The notes under the pieces were generated by a model, which saw only the letters and a program-made list of their open reading frames with translations, was not told where the DNA came from and made no database searches. A stretch of DNA of 64,000 nucleotides from Apricaphanius iberus. Lineage: Eukaryota > Chordata > Actinopteri > Cyprinodontiformes > Aphaniidae. The DNA is taken from NCBI GenBank assembly GCA_028564705.1, contig JAPXFQ010000250.1:2465501-2529500 (forward strand), written 5' to 3'. The translations under genes were made by a program, and so were the position numbers. Shown piece by piece: positions 55,673 through 64,000 of the stretch (within the stretch, counting starts at the first letter, position 1; the number at the start of each line of letters is the position of its first letter).

Positions 55673-56128
55673 ATATGTTGCCATGAACGTGAATAGACAA
55701 TCTGAAAATAAATACTAAATATAATTAAAAAAGTAAATAAACCTCCTTTTGTTGGAACTGTTTTGAATAAATGCCCATTAAAGAGACATTTAATCAAAAC
55801 ACTGAAAAATAACCATATTAGTTTTACTTTGTTTTAAACATTCAGCTTATCTTTTATAAGACACCTGAGCTTTGTTATCTTTGATGAGCTCTGATAGATT
55901 CTCCTCCAGTCTCATCCAGTCTCCTCCTCTGCTGCGTTTATTAATTATTTGGGAATTTATTAGGTATAACGCAACCCAGCTGGGTTTTCTTTTACTCAGG
56001 CACATCAAATGTTGTCAAATGCCTGACACCCATCATCTGGGAAATGAAAAACAAAATGTTTTCACGTACCCCCTGTAATTTGCTCACTTACCACTAGGGG
56101 TATGTTTATCCCTGGTTGGGAATCACTG
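55406..56128. mobile_element. hAT (Charlie-like) MITE with exact target duplication
   Basis: Left CCTTGTTTCCCAACC and right, reverse-complemented, CAGTGATTCCCAACC are the ends of the CAGTGNTTCCCAACC hAT group. The octamer CACTACAT flanks both sides exactly (55398-55405 and 56129-56136). Inner inverted sequences also match (GTACCCCCTTAG and its partner CTAGGGGTA near the right end). It contains an AT microsatellite and no transposase. Confidence 0.85.
55629..55669. repeat. (AT)n microsatellite inside hAT MITE
   Basis: About 20 AT units within the element. Confidence 0.95.
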
Positions 56129-56136
56129 CACTACAT

Positions 56137-56637
56137 TACGACAAAGCACCACTGTAAGCAGCCACTGCAAGACACAAGGACATCACGACATACCTACAAA
56201 ATACACCTAAAAGTGATTTTTTTCTACAAAATTCGCAATTTACAGTTATTACGGTGAAAATTTTATACAGTAAACCTTGGAGTGACACTGTCAGTCAGGT
56301 CTCACAATTGTAGAAGTTCATGATAGCCTAGTAACACCCAAAGAATAGGAAAAATAGAACATTACTTACAATCATTGATGATGCACTTCGTTCATTATCG
56401 GTAAAAAAAATTTATGGATCTTCAGACCCATCTTTCTGGTAGACTATTAAATATTTTCTTTGTAGTCCTCTGGTGTGAAAGGCTCTTCTCTCACCAGACA
56501 TTGAATTATTTTCTCTACTAGCATTGTTGTAGAAATTCACAGGGCAGCAAGCAGTTGTTCATTTCATTCCAAATTACATGGAATCCTCTGAAACATCCTT
56601 TTACTGTATGTCTTTGGCTTGTTTTCCCTTTGTTACA
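56137..56637. other. Intergenic AT-rich sequence
   Basis: Nothing recognised. Confidence 0.4.
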
Positions 56638-56860
56638 CAAGGGGCGACCATGGCTCAGGAGCTGGGACTTTGTCTTGTAATCGGAAGGTGGCGCCAGTGT
56701 CCGGCAACCTCACTTCTGTCAGTGTGCCTCAGGGCAGCTTTGACTACAACGTAGCTGGCCATCATCAGTGTGTGAATGTTTGCATGAATGACTCAATTTT
56801 GTGTAAAGTACTTTGGGGTAAAGCACTATGCAAATACAGGTCTTTTACCATTTACAAGTA
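56638..56860 (+). mobile_element. tRNA-derived SINE, nearly complete
   Basis: Head GGGGCGACCATGGCTCAGGA with tRNA-like A-box spacing, then TGTAATCGGAAGGTGGCGCC, GTGTCCGGCAACCTC, CAGTGTGCCTCAGGGCAGCT, and the tail TGTGTGAATGTTTGCATGAA with TACTTTGGGGTAAAGCACTA and ATTTAC. The order is that of a common acanthomorph SINE; part of the tRNA-related region around the B box appears deleted. Two tail fragments of the same family lie at 8336 and 32142. Confidence 0.75.
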
Positions 56861-57084
56861 TAAAACATTTTCATGCATTAACCTAACTCAAACTTCAGCA
56901 TTAAAATCTCATTACAGATAACACATTTGGGTTTATGGAAGTTTTTATCTTTTATGGGTGCTGTGTCATGACACTGCATGTAATAAATGTAAAAGGATTA
57001 TATTTAAAATCCATGAAATAATCAATGGATATTTTTTTATTAACAAAACAGTAATCAAACTATTTTTTATGTGTCTTAAGTAAT

Positions 57085-57245
57085 GGGCTACAGGGCTTTG
57101 AGGTCTGAGGGCCTCATTGCCATCCCCCTAACGTTTAGCTCTCTCCACATATCTCCATTAGATTTAAGTCAGGAATGTAGCTGGGCAACTCCAAAATGTT
57201 AATATCATATCCATTCAGAAGAAACACAATGTTGAAATTAAAAGA
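57085..57245 (-). mobile_element. Tc1-like antisense fragment
   Basis: ATTTAAGTCAGGAATGTAGC followed by TGGGCAACTCCAAAATGTTA corresponds, in reverse, to the central transposase region of Tc1-like elements. Fragmentary. Confidence 0.4.
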
Positions 57246-57370
57246 TTATTTTAACGTAAATCTGCCAGGAGTAAAAATGGTACTGGGAGAAAATAGAGGT
57301 CAGTGATAATGGAGTTGAGGAATGCACTGGCACACTGTTACTGTAAAACAGGAAATCTAACTCTGATTTA

Positions 57371-57939
57371 GGCTACGTCCACACTAAGCCGATAAGGTTA
57401 TACGGGGAGTTAGACGTCTAATGTTATCCACTCAACACGAGCATTTACGCCCCGTTTAAGGTCCCATGATTGCGCAATCCCATACCGACCTGTGCAAATA
57501 CTGGGCATGCGCGAAAAGACGCTCGAAAAACGCGTATAATCTACGTGGCGCCAGCGCCTACATTATATATACAAGAAGCTCTACAACATATCTGCTTGTC
57601 CTGTTAACCAAAGAGAACAATAGCTGCTCAGAAGAAGAGAGAGTTTTTGGTGTGGACAGGCAACGAGATCGATTTATTACTCTTTGCTGCTGTCTTTGTC
57701 TGTAGTGTCGTATTGTTATTGATGCAGCATTCATTGACGGCACTTCCTTTCATTATCCGGGGAAGCTGTCCACACTAGCTCGTTTTGCCCTTGAATTAAG
57801 ATTTACACGGCTCTCTTACCTGGCTAATAGTTATCCGGCCACAGACCTTAAACGACGCCGGGTTAGTGTGGACGATAGGGGGATGTAGACTAAATAATTA
57901 TACGTTTAAGGCATTATCCGGCTTAGTGTGGACATGGCC
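57371..57939 (-). mobile_element. PIF/Harbinger-like MITE, copy B (inverted)
   Basis: Same family as 586-1171, opposite orientation. Ends GGCTACGTCCACACTAAGCC and, reverse-complemented, GGCCATGTCCACACTAAGCC. TTA flanks both sides (57368-57370 and 57940-57942). Internally it repeats the other copy along its length. Confidence 0.8.
57558..57734 (-). pseudogene. Short ORF inside Harbinger-like MITE B
   Basis: ATG frame of about 58 codons beginning MNAASITIRHYRQRQQQRVI. It is the counterpart of the ORF in copy A and diverges after the segment SRYV. No recognised domain. Confidence 0.4.
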
Positions 57940-58028
57940 TTAGACTTTCTTGATCTAAATATTTTTAAAATTATATTCCAGTGGCTGGACAGCTGAGGGT
58001 TAATCTTCTGTTCTATAAGATATTTACA

Positions 58029-58090
58029 GGTGAAACTCGAAAAAGTGAGAATATCATGCAAATGTTCATTTATTTCAGTAATACAACTTG
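58029..58090. repeat. Dispersed repeat fragment
   Basis: GGTGAAACTCGAAAAAGTGA, then GAATATCATGCAAATGTTCA and TTTATTTCAGTAATACAAC. This sequence is familiar as one end of a vertebrate-wide MITE, probably hAT-type. Confidence 0.5.
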
Positions 58091-58109
58091 TATTACAATT
58101 GCTATTGCT

Positions 58110-58450
58110 AAGAAACTTCACACACCAGCCAGAGCCCTAAGGTCCAGCTCGCAGCTGTATTTAGTGGTGCCGAGAACCAAATGCAATCTTCCTTTTATTA
58201 TTAGATCTGTTAAATCCTTGGTTTCTTTTAAAACTTTATTAAAAACACACTTTTAAGATTTGGCTTTTAATCAGATCTAACTTTGGAAACTTTCTTATAA
58301 GTATTTCTTTGAATTTTATTGGTTTTCTTTCGTCTGTTCTTTTAATTCGCATTCATTTTATTGGTAATTTTTCTTCATATTGTGTTTTTTTATGAAGCAC
58401 TTTTGGCAGTGTCAGTGTTGGAAATTGTGCTATATAAATAAACTTGATTT
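58110..58450 (+). mobile_element. L2-like LINE 3' fragment
   Basis: Encodes the C-terminal end of an L2-type ORF (ARALRSSSQLYLVVPRTKCN, SFKTLLKTHF-stop at about 58254), then the 3' UTR with AGCACTTTTGGCAGTGTCAG and GTGCTATATAAATAAACTTG. Heavily 5' truncated. Confidence 0.7.
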
Positions 58451-58910
58451 TTGGGTGGACCCAAACGGAGGATGGGAGGACCCAAACGGCGTTCCATGGT
58501 GGCGGAGTGGTGCGGCAGCTGGGCAGGTCCTCCTGCCTCTGTTCCGAGTACATCTTGGAAACCACTTAATCTACCTTGTAAACTACATGATGTTCAAAAC
58601 GACTTAAGCGTGAGAGAATATCGCTTTTCTCTCTAGGAAATGTTGGTTCTCAGGATTTTCTGCATGTATTACGTGTGGCACTGTGCGTGTTTGTACTCAT
58701 GACAACCCAAATGTTTGGAAGCTGGATGACCGCATAGCTGTAGGTTTGCTGGAGGAGCCCACAGGGGAGCTCAGCAACAAGCCGCTGAGCTCTTGGAGTC
58801 AGTTTGTTGTCTACAACCATGTGCTAAATGAAGGGTAAACGGTTGCTCCTTGTACAAAACGAAGAAAAAGGATGGGCTCAGCCCGGGAGCTGTCAACGAA
58901 GTGGAGCGGC
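58451..58910. other. Sequence between two LINE pieces
   Basis: A duplicated GGACCCAAACGG unit occurs at 58457-58490. The stretch 58720-58900 is more GC-balanced and may be the 5' UTR of the following LINE. No host exon recognised. Confidence 0.35.
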
Positions 58911-59260
58911 GAGACACTATTATGTGTAATTTATGCGTAATTTTGCATCTGTGTGGAGATGTGCATTTAAACCCGGGACCGGTGACATCTCCTGGGGACT
59001 TGTAAGAGCGTTACCACAAACGCTTCCTTATCTGCACATCTTTTAGGGATGCAAGGAAAAGTTCCAACAAACCATTTACCTACAAAAAAGACACACCCCA
59101 TCACTGCTGTGACCCTTAAACAACAAAGTACAAAACTCTTTGAGACTGTAAACCATTGTGGCATCCGGACACAACACCCAAAGAGTTTTTTTCTGGGGAC
59201 ATCTGAATATACGAAGCATTGTGTCAAAAACTGAACAGATTGAACACTTATTAATAGACT

Positions 59261-59488
59261 GTGATCTCTTTTTTTGTTGTTCCTTCTTATAAAGTCTATA
59301 GACGAGATAGGGAAAAGGGAAAGGGGGGCGGAGTTTTGATCTATGTTAAGGAGACTCGTCAAAGCCAAGAAATTGACCTTAAGAGCAATTCACTGGAATG
59401 TGTGGAGATCAAAATTACTCTTTCTCCCCAAATGTCTTTTATGATTTTTACCATTTACCGACCACAAACTGCTACAAATGTGTTTTAA
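59261..59488 (+). pseudogene. LINE endonuclease fragment
   Basis: Open frame with YRRDREKGKGGGVLIYVKET, the GGGVAIYV segment of AP-type endonucleases in CR1/L2 LINEs, followed by FMIFTIYRPQ. It ends in a stop before the catalytic DFN segment (a matching GDF follows at about 59521 in another frame). Confidence 0.65.
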
Positions 59489-60386
59489 AATGTTTGAAGG
59501 AAAGGAAGTATTGCTAATGGGTGATTTTTAATTTAAACAGGTAAGGTAAGACACATAGAAAGAAATTAAAGGAACTTGCTCATAAATTTCAAATACATCA
59601 AATAGTTGAGAACCCACACAGATTTCTAAAACTTTGCAAACACTAATAGACCTGATCTTCATAAATAAAGCAGAGAGAATTGTGCAGAAGTACAATCTGC
59701 TAACAGGATTGTCTGATCATAATCTTACTAACAAAGTGCGCTTTAAAAATCAACATAAACTAATAAAAGTTCACGTTTTTCCAAAAGAAAGATCTATCCT
59801 TGCTGAAAAATGACATAAAGCTAACAAATTGGAATAAAATAACAAAAAACAAAGGATTTGAGCAAATGTGCAATGATAAAAGATCAACTTTAAAAAGTGT
59901 TCTATTAAAATTTGCACAAAAAAGGAAACAAACAAAAAGGCAGACTTTACCATGGTTTAATGAAGAATTAAGGACATTGATGAAAAGATGGGATGCGGCA
60001 TCTAAAAATTTTGTTAGATCTGGATTAACGACAGATAATCAAATATATAAAAAGTAAAGTCACGGGTGAGCTCAGAAGATCAAAATCAAGATTCTTCTTA
60101 ATCTTAAAGATACAAAAGGAAATAATGAAGCACTATGGAAAACTATGGACAATACTTAGAAAAGAGAAAAGTATCTGTTGTGATGCACAGCTTAAAATTG
60201 AGGGTGTTGTCATGAATAATAGTTTTGATGATGTTATAAAATTGAATGACCACTTGATTAATTCAGTTGGTAAGTAAGTACAACCTATATCATCAGCTAT
60301 TCCTCCTGAGCTTTCTCATTGTGATAAGTCTTTTTAAATGACTGAACCCTGTAAATAGTAATGAACTTGAAAAAGTAATTACAAAA

Positions 60387-61320
60387 TTGAACAATAGTAA
60401 GGTTAAAGATGAACAGGGGAAGGACAGTTTATATTTAAAACAACATCAGACACTCCTAGCTCCAGTCCAAACTAAAAACAAAAATCAGTCAATGTTAGAA
60501 GATATTTCCCCGGATTCATTGGAAATTGCCATGGTCACGCCTGTGTACAAATCAGGGGATAAGCAAGATATCAGTAACTGCCGGTCAATAAGTATACTTC
60601 CTGCTATCTTCAAGGTCTATGAGAAGGTGGTAGCTAAGCAGCTCATGCAAGACCTTGATGAAAATGCTATATTAAATCCCCTACAGTTTGGTTTCACGAG
60701 AAATTACAATTGAAACTGCTTGCTGCTACTTCCTTGACAAATTAAATCTAGTTTGGACCAAGGGGGTCTAGTAGGTACTTTCTTCCTTGATTTATGGAAG
60801 GCTTTTGACACATTATTTGACACCATGTTATTCTGCTCTGAAAATTAGAAGAATATGAACCTCTCAACATACAATACATTAGCTTGCATATTACCTTAGT
60901 GGCAGAAAGCAGGGTGTGAGAGTAATTAACAGCATCACCTCCTTTAAAGACTGCAAAATAGGAGTGCCACAGGGTTCAAACTTTGGGCCAATGCTTTTTA
61001 GTATATACATTAATGACCTTCCATCTGTATGCACTGTAAAGTTCATTATGTATGCTGATGACACTATTTTATTTACTCATGGAAAAAATGCAGCTGAGGT
61101 GGCCAAAGGATTGACATCTGAGATGGGGAAAGTTTCTGCTTGGCTCCAAAGATCTTGTTTGAGCTTAAATGTGGATAAAAATGTTCTGATGTACCTTACA
61201 AACCATTGGAAATTAACAACTTACCCTGACATTTTTATTGATGAAAACAAAATTAAAACAGTTCATGAGTTTACCTATTTAGGGGTTACTTTGGACTACA
61301 CCATAATGTTTAACATGTAA
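60387..61320 (+). pseudogene. LINE reverse transcriptase fragments
   Basis: Two frames, 60387-60713 and 60916-61320, carry RT motifs (VTPVYKSGDKQDISNCRSIS, NPLQFGF, VPQGSNFGPMLFSIYINDL, MYADDTILF). The sequence between has stops and a small duplication of the region encoding the first catalytic Asp (two copies of a GACACATTATTTGACACCAT-like sequence near 60807-60828). YADD is intact, but the protein cannot be made. Confidence 0.75.
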
Positions 61321-62324
61321 AAAAGATGTCAATCCATTAAATTTATACTCACTGACCACTGTACTCCATGGCAAGCTGATCACGTGGGCAAGACAGTCGT
61401 GAATCCTGTCCGTTTACTATGCAAACTTTGAGGTAAAATCCATGTTAAAAAAACCACGACAGTACCACCACTGTCTTACTCTTGCATGTATGATTTTTTT
61501 TAAACTTTGATAATGTAATTTTATATACTAACCATTAAAAAAAAATTATGGAGCTGCTTCTCCTTTAAAAAGTTTTGTCTCATTGATCTCAGAAAAAAAA
61601 CACTTGTGTTACACGCTCTTCTTCTAGAGGACATTGTTGTATTCCACAATGCAAAACTGGCCTCACTCAAATGTCTTTCTCACATATAGCTACAAAATTG
61701 TGGAATACTTTACTAACAGATGTTCTGGCTGTACAGGATTCCTGATGTTTGCACGCCTGACGAAGAAGTCAGTTCGGGGTGCTTTCCCCTGGGGGATCTC
61801 TGGGTTTCCACTATTGGCGCACTGGTTTGGGTTGAGTGGACCCTTTTACCTGTGGCCTTCTACACGGTCGCCTATTGGTTCGGGCTGACTGTATCTGGGT
61901 GTTATTGCCCCGGGGACCTGCAGGGTGGTAGCCATTGGTAGCTGGTACAAGACACTCCCCTTGTAAAGTACAAATGTATAGATTTATGAATGTCCGTGTG
62001 TGTGTATGTGTATATGCGTCAATATGTATATAAGTGTGTATGTGTGTAGGTATGTATTTAAATATATATATGTATGTGTATGTACATTTTAAAATATTGT
62101 TTTATCCCGTAGGCTGTCATTAACCTGCCCAGGGACTGCAGGTGGAAATTAGCATTCATGCTATAACCTGGCACCATGCATCTTTCTTAACTTGTTTTTT
62201 TGCATCAATGCAGCAAGACATGGATGCTTTCAGCCTGTGGCACTGCTGAGGTGTTATAGAATGCCAGGATACTTCAATAGTCGTCATCTCTTCTGCATTG
62301 TTTGGTTTTATGTCTCATCTTTCT

Positions 62325-62985
62325 CTTGGCAATGCTTCATTGATTCTCTATGGGGTTTGGGTTAGGTGAGTTTGTTGGCCAATCAACCACAGTAATCCCA
62401 AAGTCACTGAACCAGGTTCTGGTACTTTCTGCAGTGTGGGCAGGTCCTGCTGGAAAATGAAGTCAGTATCTCCATAAAGCTCATCTGTGGAAGGAAGCAT
62501 GACATGCTCCAAAATGTCCTAGTAGATGGATGCAATGTCTGTGGACTTAATAAAGCCCAGTGGACCACCACCAGCAGATGACATACCTCCCAAAATCAAC
62601 AAAGACTGTAGAAACTTCACACTGGACGTTAAGCATTTTAGATTGCGTGCTTCTCCATTCCTCCTCCAGACTCTGGGACCTATGTTTCCAAATGAGATGC
62701 AGAATTTGCAGGGTTTTTTTCTTCAGCCCAGGAAAGACAATTCTGACATTGTTTGTTGTTCAGGAGGTGCTTGACAAGAGGAATATGACATTTGAAGCCC
62801 ATGTCCAGGACCCAACTGTGTCTGGTAGCGCTTGATGCGCTAACTCCAGCCTCAGTCTACACCTTTTAAAGGTTCCCAACAACTTTGAATGGCCTTTCCA
62901 TGACCATCTTCTTCAGGCTGTGGTTCTCCCTGCTTGTGCACCTTTTTCTTCCACACTTTTCCTTTCCACATATCTTTAAATTAAA
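62325..62985 (-). mobile_element. Tc1-like transposase remnant (antisense)
   Basis: Read on the minus strand it encodes MSSAGGGPLGFIKST-like and TDELYGDTDFIFQQD, which are the Tc1 DDE transposase blocks around the second catalytic Asp (normally FQQDxAPxH). The following APAHT region is altered, and stops occur, so it is inactive. Plus-strand frames at 62526-62835 are shadows of it. Confidence 0.7.
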
Positions 62986-63564
62986 GCTGAAGTCCAGAGA
63001 ATATATTTCTATATCAAAATTTTATAAATTTTAAAAATGATAGTGGTGTTTGATACTATGATAAAAGGCTAGTGCTCCACAACATTTGTTATTCTTCCTA
63101 AGTCCAGCCTTCCTCCTATAGACCTGTATTCATTTTACACTGACTGCCAATTTTTTTTAGCCAATTGAATTAGAGTTTTGGCCTTGTTGGCTGTCATTTA
63201 ACTTTCATGCGCATCACACAAACCTGTGATGATGGGGCCATGCACAAAGGCTACTCCAGTTTACAGTCACCATATTTGAAAAGGGCATCAGTCATGGAGA
63301 ACTTGCTAACATCTGAAATTTCGCCAACAAAATACAGTCCGGTGTTGCTTGATGCCGCTTGCTGCTTTCCTCTTTGACCCGCTGTGACACCACAAGTGAT
63401 GCAAGTGCACAATTGCTGATGTGGTGCTAATAGGAGTGGGAGGGAGGGGTAGGAGGGATGTTTTGGGAGGGGCCTTGATGGTGGAATCCAAATAATCTCT
63501 CTCTCCCTCAAATACTCCAGACAGCAGCTTTAATATGCTTTGATAAAACACTGTCTTCCTTTGC
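62986..63564. other. Intergenic sequence
   Basis: No gene recognised. The two overlapping minus-strand frames at 63251-63566 are chance ORFs without a domain. Confidence 0.4.
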
Positions 63565-63690
63565 AATTTTAAGGCTTTCTCTCCTTATGGAAGGTGTCAA
63601 CAATGGTTTTCTTCACAACTGTCGGGTCTGTTATCCTTCCCCATGACTGTGATTCCTACTGAGCCCTACTGAAGGCATTTTCATAAGACA
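63565..63690 (-). mobile_element. Tc1-like 3' fragment
   Basis: TGGAAGGTGTCAACAATGGT, TTTTCTTCACAACTGTCGGG and TCCCCATGACTGTGATTCCT parallel the fragment at 23700-23945. Confidence 0.5.
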
Positions 63691-63732
63691 CACCATGCCA
63701 GCAGATTAGGGTAAGATTGCTGGCATGGTGTG
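63689..63732. repeat. Perfect 15-bp hairpin
   Basis: CACACCATGCCAGCA (63689-63703) is the exact inverse of TGCTGGCATGGTGTG (63718-63732), loop 14 nt. It immediately follows the Tc1-like fragment. Confidence 0.7.
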
Positions 63733-64000
63733 CCGAATGAAGGTTGCAATGTGGGAATATTGCGGTGTGTTCCAGAAAGCTTGATAGTAATAATTATTAC
63801 AATATTCCTACAACGCTGGTCTTATGAATGAAGATCACACCTTGTCGCAACAGAGGGTGATGTCATGATGATGTGTGAAATGTGCGCTGAGCAAGACTGT
63901 GTAACATGCAAATGAACATTTTCATTTAGCATCTGTAAAATGTATGGCAACTGGAGAGATGATAGGTGAGGACAGTTAACAGGGACTGTGAAAAACCACC
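63733..64000. other. End of window
   Basis: No gene or repeat end recognised. Confidence 0.4.

Larger units (their letters stand above)
58911..62190 (+). mobile_element. Decayed CR1/L2-type LINE with 2A-like motif
   Basis: ORF remnants in order on the plus strand: GDVHLNPGP at 58955-58981 near the N-terminus; an AP-endonuclease piece (YRRDREKGKGGGVLIYVKET, 59300-59360); PWFNEELRTLMKRWDAASKN (59946-60010); RT start with PVYKSGDKQDISNCRSISIL (60540-60600); GVPQGSNFGPMLFSIYINDL (60961-61020); YADDTILF (61051-61074); SLNVDKN. Stops and frameshifts separate these blocks, so it is inactive. The 3' UTR includes a GC-rich stretch (61760-61950), TG/TA-rich sequence (61985-62090) and TTAACCTGCCCAGGGACTGC (62120), typical of this fish LINE group. 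Confidence 0.8.

Noticed and set aside
62526..62835. Plus-strand ORFs
   Set aside because: Shadows of the antisense Tc1-like transposase remnant.
1..64000. CRISPR arrays, bacterial operons, rRNA or tRNA genes
   Set aside because: None found. Tandem arrays present are microsatellites and LINE tails, and the only tRNA-like sequences are SINE heads.

Overview
This window is nuclear DNA from a ray-finned fish, most likely a percomorph teleost. It has spliced protein-coding exons, AT-rich introns with a few CpG-bearing promoters, and a dense load of fish-type transposons (hAT, Tc1/mariner, PIF/Harbinger, L2-like LINEs, tRNA-derived SINEs). There are no bacterial operons, rRNA or tRNA genes, or CRISPR arrays. 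The species cannot be fixed from the sequence.

Two host genes are certain. On the minus strand at 12863-13120 lies the first coding exon of a liprin-alpha gene, closest to PPFIA4; its first intron runs leftward past the window edge (over 12.8 kb). On the plus strand at 17112-25899 lies a complete TMEM183A gene: eight coding exons, all junctions in frame, 357 codons plus stop. The two genes are head to head, about 4 kb apart. TMEM183A and PPFIA4 are also neighbours in human 1q32, so this is conserved synteny.

Layout: 1-12862 is liprin intron 1, carrying a Harbinger MITE, an L2 fragment, Tc1 debris, a pair of TTAA-flanked palindromic elements, a nested SINE, and two out-of-place plus-strand liprin exons (4027-4101 and 4502-4561). 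13121-17111 is the intergenic promoter interval. 17112-25899 is TMEM183A, with a hAT transposon in intron 5 and smaller elements in introns 4 and 7. 25900-43000 is repeat-bearing sequence with two candidate promoters and first exons, one CpG-type near 28.5-28.9 kb and one TATA-type at 41.6-42.0 kb; neither could be joined to a coding gene. 43454-48175 is a four-layer nest: an L2-like LINE with an open 707-codon reverse transcriptase frame inside a ZBED-type hAT, inside a second hAT-like MITE, inside a third. 50995-53280 is an extremely GC-rich, G-skewed block with no recognisable product. 53.8-64 kb holds further transposons, including a decayed LINE with a 2A-like motif and an inverted second copy of the Harbinger MITE.

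No new multi-gene system was found. The observations most worth checking are the misoriented liprin exons, the GC-rich block, the nested transposons, the palindromic element pair, and the GC-AG intron and overlapping upstream ORF of TMEM183A.
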